Under the pieces are notes generated by a model. It was not told the DNA's origin. It did not search any database and worked only from the letters and a program-made list of their open reading frames with translations. From positions 153,501 to 217,500 of the forward strand of contig KV908350.1 of the NCBI GenBank assembly GCA_002005505.1: 64,000 bases of DNA. Reading direction: 5' to 3'. The first letter of the stretch is position 1; each line of letters opens with the position of its first letter. Positions 7,914 to 15,544 of the stretch are shown here, piece by piece. This DNA is from Botryococcus braunii (Eukaryota > Chlorophyta > Trebouxiophyceae). A program made the position numbers and the translations under genes.

Positions 7914-10900
7914 CTAGATCCAGTGAACTGGGATGACTTTCTTTCCTCTGGGTCTTTCAGTGTACTCAAAGCACTCATGAGCATCGAGAGAGTTCTTCTC
8001 CTCAATCATGGCTTGTTCCCAAAACACCCACTGATCAGACATTCGTGCCTCACGATAGTTACTTGGTACAGGAATCTTGCTAAATCTCACTCCTGCAGGA
8101 CTAGCAAGGCAAGCACGTAGAAAAGCAATACTGGCAGGTTCACTGGCATCCCCTCCTGAATCCGCGGTACGGAACACACATGAAGGCATCTCCCCACTGG
8201 GTTCTGCCCCATCTTGCTCATGCAAAATGTCTCTAACAATCCTAGCAGATCCTGCCCATGGATTATCTGAGCTCTGCCTTGTGGCAGATGGCAGATTATC
8301 AAAGAATGCAACCTTGCCTCTGGATCTCATCTGACCCACTACTCTCCGTGCTTCCTGACTCCCGCTCTCATCTTCTCTCACAGCAGCAACAGTTATCATC
8401 TCTTCATGTTCACATACCATCTCAGAGTGGTCCACTGCGTCATGCACATTGCTAACTCGAAGTCGAGTTTCACGATCAGATTCACATTTTGCATTAACAA
8501 GCCTCCCTACAGCCTCATCACGTACATGCATAGCAACAGCATTGTCATCGCTACACTGATCAACAGCACTTGAATCACCCTCCACTGCAGAGTCAGTGTC
8601 AACTCCAGTACCCCTCCCAGTACATTCTGCTTCTCCTGCTTCCCCTACGTCTCCTGCTTCCCCTGGTTCCCTGGACGTTGTAATCCCCCCTTCTTCTGTA
8701 CTGGTGTCATCACGTACAGTGACGGTGGTAGGAGCTTCATCAGCAGCTTCGATCCCAGCCTGCTCTGTGATGTCACCAGACTTGGGTTGCTCTTTACGAG
8801 CATTTCGTTGCTGCAGACGCTCTGCACGTGTCAAAGCTCCAGGCTGCAGCTGGAAACGTGCCGTACCACCAGGCCAGGGGAATGCGCCCGGGGTGCGTGA
8901 AGTTGGAGACTTGGCCAGTGGTACTGCCATGAGTCTCAGTCGGGATATGGTGCGAATCCCTCCACTGGTGGTTGGTGCAGAGGTCCCATGCCTGGTAGCA
9001 GCATGCATGCGCCTGGGCACCTCACTGACTCCAGGTGATTGGCTTGAGGATGCTGGACTGGGCGCAGTAGAACCAGGAGACCCCACTGGGGATGGCGCAA
9101 CGGGGGCGCAGGGTGCAGTGAGGTTGGGGTGCCTAGTGCGCGCAGGGGGTGCACAAGGTGCGCGGGGTGCAGTGGGGTCTGGATGCAGTCGGGCAGTTTG
9201 AGGGCGAGCTGGGGAGGGTTCATCGTCCTCGCTACTGTTGTCCTCCATGGGAATTGTTGCCTCAGTGGATGCAGGGGTCTCCAATTCCACAGGATTCAGG
9301 TCCTGGTCCAGGCTGGGTCCCGGTTGGGGTGAGGCTGGGTCCGGATCCAGGCTAGATCCAGGCTGGGTTGCAGATACAGGACCGGGCCCAGCAGCTTGCA
9401 GCCCAATGGCAGACGCACCACTCTGGCTCTCCACAAAATGTACACTCGGAGACACCACTGTCCTACCAGGCAGTCGGACCTTGTACCCCTTGGTGTGTGG
9501 ACAGTATCCCACAAACATACCTGCCTCAGACTGTGCACCCAAAGATGACACCTGGTGTTTGGCATGTTTCACGTATGCCAAACAGCCCCACTTGCGCAAA
9601 TGGGACAGATCAGGGACAGAGCCAGTGAACATTTCAAATGGGGTTTTCTCCTGACCAGAGACTGGCATCACATTATGTAAATATGCAGCAGTAAGCATTG
9701 CATCCACCCAAAGACTCTCATCTGCCTGAACACCCAACAGCAATGTTCTGGCCTTCTCTTTCAATGTTCGATTCATTCTCTCAGCAACTCCATTCTGCTG
9801 TGGAGTATACGCGGCAGAGGTCTCAGTGTGAATGCCATTCTCTGTACAGAACCCATGAAACGTTTTATTCAAGAACTCTGTGCCCCTGTCAGTCCTAACC
9901 GCCTTAACCTTGGATTCTGTCTGTCTCTCCCAGTATGTAATAGTGTCTGTCAAATGAGATGCAATGGTAGCCTTGCTAGTGACTGGTAACACTGAAACGA
10001 AATTAGACAACTCATCCACTACTGTGACAGAAAACTTTTCCCCTTCAACGCCAGGAGTTGACATGGCACCAACCGTATCCGCATGTATTCGATGCAGTAC
10101 TCGATGCGGCTCATGTGAACTTGGCTTGAAAGATGGTTTACACTGCTTTCCCCGAACACAAGGGTCACAGTGAGTATCGCACTTTGAACAAGGAAGAAGG
10201 GACACAGGTATCTTAGTACACAACTCCTCCCTGCTCAAACGCTCTGTGGCTGTCTTCCCAGGATGCCCTAACCTCTCATGCCAAAGTTTTCGCAACTTGC
10301 AGTTATGTGCAGGTTTGTGCGCAGCATGATGTGCAGACATAGGGTTCACACACACTTGACAAGCCACCTGATATTTGGTGGGATATATTCCCCTCAGAAC
10401 ATACAACCCATATCTTTCTACAATGCTGCACTCCCAACCCATGGGTCCCACCAGACTGCTGTAGGTCCCATTCTCACGTGGAACAAATTGAATACCATCC
10501 CTTACCCCAGCTGATACAGACAAGAGATTTGTGCTGGCCTGTGGAACACATTGTACATTATGGAGCCACAGTAACTGCCCTTCTGCATTCACCAGACACA
10601 CACTCCCACTAGCAATGATGGAACCATGAGACTCTGATGTAGCCAACTGCAGTTGACGTGGTTCTGTGTACACCGTGGGGTTCTGCAATACACCAAAGTC
10701 ATTAACCAGGTGGACAGTAGCCCCAGAGTCCACAAGCCATTCCTCGCACGAGTGCCCTATCCCACCACTTTGTAATACATTAAACGTCACACTGGGCAGT
10801 GAGATAGGAACGGCTTCTGCGTTTTTAGGACATGGAACATGGGCACTGTTGGATGCAGAGGGAACACTTGGCAGTGAATGCTTACTTCTGTCGCCAGCTT

Positions 10901-11804
10901 GCTCCTCTCCAGTACCCTTTTTCCATTTTGTGCACTCCTTGCTGATGTGTCCACGGCTCCCACACTCCCAGCACCTGACTTTTCGTGACCTCTTTCTGTC
11001 TTGCTCTGACTGGTCTGCCTCAGGGTCCTGGGACTTTGGGAGGACTGCCGCTGCCTTGGGAAGAGGTCGAGGGAGCTGGTCATTGAAGCCAGCACCATAG
11101 GCATGGCTCTGCAGGATTTTTACCACATCTTCTGAGGAGCGCCCGCAACAATGCCCATAGAGTGCTCCTTTGAACTGTGCTAGCTCAGTGGGGAGACAAT
11201 CCACAATAGCATTAGTGACATCTTCGGGGTCAATGGAGTGGGAGTTGTCCAGGAGGTTCTGGAAAAGTATGAATTTTTTCATGACAAATGTCTCGAACGT
11301 CTCCTCCCTGGTCATGTGCTCTGTTTTGAGTGTGTGTAGCCACTGGCGGTTAACAGACTTGTTGTGTCCTCCAGTGAACTTATTGGCTATGTATAACAGG
11401 GCATCAAAGGCAGAGGGCTTCATTGTCAACATAGGACTCCACTCCACTGGGACACTGCCAGTGATCAGCATCATGGCAGCAGCATTTGCTCTCGTGAAAG
11501 GAAGGGGTTTCTGAAAGGCCTCCGTGCACTCCTTGTGAATAGCTGCAGTGGTCAGATCATAAAGCCAGGACTTGAAATTCCACCCATCCTTTAATAAGGG
11601 ATGGGCTACCTTAACATTTGTTGTTGATGGCTTTGTTGTGTCCTCGTGCAGTAAGGCTGTCAGTATCGAAACCACTGGGAGTGCTGTCTTCTCCTGTTCT
11701 GTGGATTGACCACCCAGACTTACAGGAGGCTGTTGGTTCAGCTGGTCCATTGGAGATGATTCCGCAGACTGGGTCATTGTGTGAAAGGTTATGGGTTTCT
11801 GCAA
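7914..11804 (-). CDS. gag-pol: Copia B gag–protease–integrase–start of RT
   Basis: Open frame of 1296 codons. The start may be ATG 11804 or an internal ATG nine codons later. Order: gag capsid region (residues 1–230), CCHC zinc knuckle CWECGSRGHISKEC (about 280), protease motif WLVDSGATVHLVND (about 360), integrase zinc-binding region (HERLGHPG … CSKCDTHCDPC), integrase core with D in HADTVGAM, D in RTDRGTEF and E in NGVAERMNR. A long Pro/Ser/Asp-rich linker follows, then the first RT residues (VIPVHWI). It stops at TAG (7914–7916), where family D has Phe, and the same frame continues beyond. The polyprotein is the full replication machinery of the element. The lack of other damage suggests a young copy. 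Confidence 0.9.
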   Translation of the reverse strand: MQKPITFHTMTQSAESSPMDQLNQQPPVSLGGQSTEQEKTALPVVSILTALLHEDTTKPSTTNVKVAHPLLKDGWNFKSWLYDLTTAAIHKECTEAFQKPLPFTRANAAAMMLITGSVPVEWSPMLTMKPSAFDALLYIANKFTGGHNKSVNRQWLHTLKTEHMTREETFETFVMKKFILFQNLLDNSHSIDPEDVTNAIVDCLPTELAQFKGALYGHCCGRSSEDVVKILQSHAYGAGFNDQLPRPLPKAAAVLPKSQDPEADQSEQDRKRSRKVRCWECGSRGHISKECTKWKKGTGEEQAGDRSKHSLPSVPSASNSAHVPCPKNAEAVPISLPSVTFNVLQSGGIGHSCEEWLVDSGATVHLVNDFGVLQNPTVYTEPRQLQLATSESHGSIIASGSVCLVNAEGQLLWLHNVQCVPQASTNLLSVSAGVRDGIQFVPRENGTYSSLVGPMGWECSIVERYGLYVLRGIYPTKYQVACQVCVNPMSAHHAAHKPAHNCKLRKLWHERLGHPGKTATERLSREELCTKIPVSLLPCSKCDTHCDPCVRGKQCKPSFKPSSHEPHRVLHRIHADTVGAMSTPGVEGEKFSVTVVDELSNFVSVLPVTSKATIASHLTDTITYWERQTESKVKAVRTDRGTEFLNKTFHGFCTENGIHTETSAAYTPQQNGVAERMNRTLKEKARTLLLGVQADESLWVDAMLTAAYLHNVMPVSGQEKTPFEMFTGSVPDLSHLRKWGCLAYVKHAKHQVSSLGAQSEAGMFVGYCPHTKGYKVRLPGRTVVSPSVHFVESQSGASAIGLQAAGPGPVSATQPGSSLDPDPASPQPGPSLDQDLNPVELETPASTEATIPMEDNSSEDDEPSPARPQTARLHPDPTAPRAPCAPPARTRHPNLTAPCAPVAPSPVGSPGSTAPSPASSSQSPGVSEVPRRMHAATRHGTSAPTTSGGIRTISRLRLMAVPLAKSPTSRTPGAFPWPGGTARFQLQPGALTRAERLQQRNARKEQPKSGDITEQAGIEAADEAPTTVTVRDDTSTEEGGITTSREPGEAGDVGEAGEAECTGRGTGVDTDSAVEGDSSAVDQCSDDNAVAMHVRDEAVGRLVNAKCESDRETRLRVSNVHDAVDHSEMVCEHEEMITVAAVREDESGSQEARRVVGQMRSRGKVAFFDNLPSATRQSSDNPWAGSARIVRDILHEQDGAEPSGEMPSCVFRTADSGGDASEPASIAFLRACLASPAGVRFSKIPVPSNYREARMSDQWVFWEQAMIEEKNSLDAHECFEYTERPRGKKVIPVHWI

Positions 11805-11915
11805 GTCTGGGTCACTTTGCAGATATGAATCGTTCTGGATATGACGTGCAGCAGGTATTCAAGGCGGACTCCTCGTACTCTGCAACCTTGGCTTCGGCGT
11901 AGCTCGATGGGCAGG

Positions 11916-11944
11916 TGGGCCCATAACCTGTAAAAGGTTATGGG
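11916..11944 (-). promoter_or_regulatory. Inner primer-binding site and hairpin, element B
   Basis: GGTTATGGGCCCA on the minus strand (11928–11916), complementary to the initiator tRNA-Met anticodon arm. It is overlapped by the 10-bp stem, 5-base loop hairpin at 11920–11944, as in element A. Confidence 0.8.
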
Positions 11945-12419
11945 CAGAGAGAACACCTGTAAGTCCGCAAAAGGATTTGTCAATGCACTGTAGAGGTTTC
12001 GTCAGTCAGACCTCGACACACCCTTTGCGCGCGACTGATACAGGTTCGACAGGAGCGCCTTCCCTTGCGGCAACCAAAAAGCAAGTGCGACTGTCTCAAA
12101 GACAAATCAAATATGCAATAGCAAGCTTCAACTTGTAGCAAACAGACAGGACTTCCATTCCGTGGCACAGGATTCGGCCAACCAACCAATGACCACCCAG
12201 ACTTACAGTATGACCACCCAGACTTACAGGAGGCTGTTGGTTCAGCTGGTCCATTGGAGATGATTCCGCAGACTGGGTCATTGTGTGAAAGGTTATGGGT
12301 TTCTGCAAGTCTGGGTCACTTTGCAGATATGAATCGTTCTGGATATGACGTGCAGCAGGTATTCAAGGCGGACTCCTCGTACTCTGCAACCTTGGCTTCG
12401 GCGTAGCTCGATGGGCAGG

Positions 12420-12448
12420 TGGGCCCATAACCTGTAAAAGGTTATGGG
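12420..12448 (-). promoter_or_regulatory. Outer primer-binding site and hairpin, element B
   Basis: Second copy of the primer site (12432–12420) and hairpin (12424–12448), directly next to the complete 5' LTR. This is the one in the canonical position. Confidence 0.8.
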
Positions 12449-13229
12449 CAGAGAGAACACCTGTAAGTCCGCAAAAGGATTTGTCAATGCACTGTAGAGG
12501 TTTCGTCAGTCAGACCTCGACACACCCTTTGCGCGCGACTGATACAGGTTCGACAGGAGCGCCTTCCCCTCCGGCAACCAAAAAGCAAGTGCGACTGTCT
12601 CAAAGACAAATCAAATATGCAATAGCAAGCTTCAACTTGTAGCAAACAGACAGGACTTCCATTCCGTGGCACAGGATTCGGCCAACCAACCAATGACGAG
12701 TCTGTCGCCTCCAGCAGTTAAATACCTGACCGTGTTTGGCGCCCAAGGGACTCGATAAAAGAAAGCTTCTCATTCCAAAAGGTCCCTAATTGGTAATCCA
12801 ATACGGATGTTGTGTCCTAGACAAAATACCTAAAGGTCCCATTTTCTGTACCTAATTAAACACACTGATGTGGCCGCCTAAGAATTAGTTTGAATGACCT
12901 CGAAGACGTATTCGAGGTCCCAAAAACAAGTTCCACTGAGTGCCACGATGCTGTGTGAGTCAATGCAAAGTTATCCAAACCTCTATGTGAAGTTACGTGA
13001 GGAAGACTGAGGTCTGTCAAGGAATTATGTCGCTTCACAGCCAAGTTCCTAGGACTAGCTGGAAGAAGTATGCAGTAGTTTGCACCTAAGGCCCAACAGT
13101 GTTGTGCCGTCCAGGGCAGCCTGGCATGCACGACTGTTTTGCCTAGGATGAGTCAGAAGAATACCTCTGAATAAGTCCAACAGTAATGCTCCCTAAGTAA
13201 TTACCTAATCTAGGTCATTACCTATAACA
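12433..13229 (-). repeat. 5' LTR of copia B (797 bp)
   Basis: Minus strand TGTTATAGG … TTTTACA. A second copy of the same LTR lies at about 37057–37827. The two agree almost base for base over the outer 480 bp. Confidence 0.85.
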
Positions 13230-13230
13230 G

Positions 13231-13344
13231 TATGACACAATCAGTCATGTACTTGTGAGTTCAGGTTTTACTATCTCAGATGCTGATCCATCTCTATTCA
13301 TCCTGAAAAAGTCAGAGGGGTCTGTAGTCTATCTTCTGCTGTAT
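13231..13344 (+). pseudogene. Copia C2 RT fragment upstream of the G2 insertion
   Basis: Thirty-eight codons of copia RT (YDTISHVLVSSGF … DADPSLFILKK … VVYLLLY) ending in the Tyr codon of the YVDD active-site motif. The next codons, Val-Asp-Asp, are at 18961–18969 beyond gypsy G2. Both edges are transposon insertion points. Confidence 0.85.
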
Positions 13345-13512
13345 TGTAGCGCGCGGCAGGCAGACTCCGCCAGGGTTAGCCCCGTCGGATGCCAAGCGGT
13401 ACATTAGGCCAGGCGTAGCCTCTTTAGGCTTCGCGCTAGCACATACGGTGTGGCGCTCGGGCCACACTGGCACTTTCGTCGGTGCAGGGCCATCCTTTCC
13501 AAGAATATTACA
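13345..13512 (+). repeat. 5' LTR of G2
   Basis: TGTAGCGCG … ATATTACA, 168 bp, identical to 18788–18955. It is followed by TTTTGGTGGCCCATATCC, the probable primer-binding region (TGG from 13516); I could not assign the tRNA. Confidence 0.92.
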
Positions 13513-14818
13513 TTTTGGTGGCCCATATCCAAGTCGGTGGATTTGCGATGTTGGTTGTTGATCCTGTTTGACGCTTAAGTGTGTCTTGCGGATGGTGTCG
13601 ATGCTTCAGTGTGTCTTCGTTGTTGCCTGTCGTTCTATTTGGGTTGTTTCCCACTAGATCGAAGGATCAACAACATCTTGGTATCTAGTTCATGGACTTT
13701 GGTTGGGAGAATCCATTCTTCGCACCCATATAAGTTCCGATGACGGGGATGGTTGTGGCCTGCGAGGGTCGACGCCGCGCTTGGTGTGTGGATCCAAGCC
13801 AGAAAGTACGGATTTTTTCTGTAATCTTTCTAATGGCGTTTGGCTCCGTCGTCTCCGTGGGGACGGTGGGGGAGGAAGATGGCACTTCACGATAGTGAGT
13901 GTACGCTTCCCCTCATTTGGTGTACTTTGGGTTGCTAACCCTTTGCAAATGTTATCAACTTGCATTGCCTTGATGAAACTTTGGTGTTTCGAGCATATCG
14001 TTGGGATTTCGGTGGTAAAGTGTCAACTTTTCCGGATGCCGATCCTACACGGATATTACACGGATATGACGCGGTCTTGCTTTGTTGATTGACACCGAGT
14101 AGCATGGAACTGAAAAGCTTTCTCTTTTGAAAGGCTGTTTAGTGCTCGGCTGGATTTGTGGCATCTTGTTGATTGAACACAAACTTTGCGTGGATGGTCG
14201 ATTTGGTTCGGGGTTCCACGGCAATCGGGTTCTTCAATTAAGATTTTGTGCATTTATGGGGCTTTGGGAGCTGCCATAAATGTGGTTGAGCTTTACGTGG
14301 GGGTTTGGCTTCCATCATTGCCTCATGAAAGATTTGTCCTCTTGGGCTAGTCTGAAACCCGCTCTGCTTCACCTCACTATGCAAGTTGCCGGTGTGGCGT
14401 GCAATGAGCGATGTGGCGGGGGTGGTGAAGCTACCACATATGCTGAATCTTTGTAGGCGATGTGCTCAGGTGTCTCCAAGGAAAAGGAGAAGGTGGCTGA
14501 ACGCGAGGAAGGGGAAATTCCTCGGGACCGGGGGACAAAGCATCCTGCCAGCAACCACCTCCTACAGGAGGCATACGGCACTTGGCCAAGCTTCAAAAGA
14601 AGCATGGCCTAAGCCTGGACATGCGGGAGGCAACATGCAAGCTGGCTCGGGGAGTTTGCTTCAGATGCAACCCAGACCACTTTGTATTCGACTGCCCCGG
14701 CAAGAGGCCAAGAAGGGGTCTTCTGGCAAGAAGACAAGCCCGGGCACGGGACCTTCTTATGCTTGAAGGTGTGGGCCTTCGCTTGGCGATGTAAGCCTTG
14801 CATGTTTGACGTCTATTC
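13513..14818 (+). pseudogene. G2 leader and degenerate gag
   Basis: No long open frame. Near 14582–14730 the plus strand encodes LARGVCFRCNPDHFVFDC, a zinc-knuckle-like motif with spacing CX2CX3HX4C, one residue short of the usual CX2CX4HX4C. The preceding region encodes a Lys/Glu-rich tail typical of gag C-termini. The capsid part is not recognisable, so gag is deleted or strongly diverged. Confidence 0.55.
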
Positions 14819-15544
14819 ATGCATTTGCTTGTCAAGAAGCCGTGTCACAGCTTGGTGTTTCCTGCCGAGGTGCAGGGGAGCAAGGCCACGGCGATGCTGG
14901 ACTCGGGAGCTTCTTGCAATGTGGTCAGTGCAGACTTTGCTAAAGCCCTTCACTTGGAGATTGTGCCGCCGAAGGGGGATTCTTTAAGCATTAAGTTGGC
15001 TGACGGGAGAACTGTAAACCACATCGGATGTGCTGTCTTAGACAATGTCATCCAGGGGGTACAGTTTGCTAAGGTGTCGTGTCTTGTGCTAGACTTTGCC
15101 ATGGATTGGAATGTGCTGTTGGGGACTCCCTGGTTAAAGACATTCCGTGCAAATCTCATGTTTGAAGAGGACACCGTTAGGGGGTATACAAGAAAGAACA
15201 AGCCGTTCGTTTTGCGTTGCCCGCCTAAGGAGGAGAGGCCTTTGAAGGGTTCAGAAGTGGAGGATGTGCCTAGATTGGTTTTGTCTGCAGTGCAGGCTAG
15301 AAGGTTAAGCAGGAAGGGCTGCCAGTCCTTTCTGGCAATTGTAACCGATCTATCTACCGATCCGAATGTCTCCATTCCTTCTCCCAACTCTCCTGTTGTT
15401 GACATACTCAGTGAATTCCAAGATGTTTTCCCTGAAGATGTCCCGCACCTTCCGCCTGAGAGGCAAGGGGTTAGACACACTATACCCTTGAGCGATCCAC
15501 ATGCTCGTCCACCGTCTCGTCCGTTGTACCGGCTTTCACGCTGA
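14819..15544 (+). CDS. pol: G2 retropepsin-like protease and RT linker
   Basis: Open frame of 241 codons from ATG 14819. The protease motif AMLDSGASCNVVS (about residues 22–34) and the hydrophobic WNVLLGTPWL (about 100) are typical of gypsy aspartic proteases. The C-terminus (DVFPEDVPHLPPER … PLYRLSR) is the conserved lead into RT. It ends in TGA at 15542–15544; the same frame continues in RT as EYDEALRQTKLLLDKGYIQPS. A CGA-to-TGA change at a CpG would explain the stop; recoding is the alternative. Confidence 0.85.
   Translation: MHLLVKKPCHSLVFPAEVQGSKATAMLDSGASCNVVSADFAKALHLEIVPPKGDSLSIKLADGRTVNHIGCAVLDNVIQGVQFAKVSCLVLDFAMDWNVLLGTPWLKTFRANLMFEEDTVRGYTRKNKPFVLRCPPKEERPLKGSEVEDVPRLVLSAVQARRLSRKGCQSFLAIVTDLSTDPNVSIPSPNSPVVDILSEFQDVFPEDVPHLPPERQGVRHTIPLSDPHARPPSRPLYRLSR

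Larger units (their letters stand above)
11708..12715. repeat. 504-bp tandem duplication over the B gag start, primer site and LTR end
   Basis: Two direct copies (about 11708–12211 and 12212–12715) differ at only a few positions. Each holds the gag ATG (11804; 12308), the primer-site hairpin (11920–11944; 12424–12448) and about 270 bp of LTR end. A transcript from the outer LTR would meet the primer site and gag start twice. The second gag start opens only 70 codons (12096–12308) before stopping. Confidence 0.9.
6314..13229 (-). mobile_element. Copia-type LTR retrotransposon B
   Basis: Minus-strand copia element with 5' LTR 13229–12433, primer site 12432–12420, a duplicated leader, and gag–protease–integrase–RT–RNase H in one frame broken only by two TAG codons. 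Its 5' LTR ends (plus sense) CCTATAACA and is followed by GTATG plus copia C2 RT sequence. Its 3' end at 6313 carries a different LTR sequence, so the element is chimeric or rearranged. Confidence 0.85.

Noticed and set aside
8596..9201. 201-codon plus-strand ORF opposite copia B
   Set aside because: Shadow of the Pro/Ser-rich linker of the B polyprotein.
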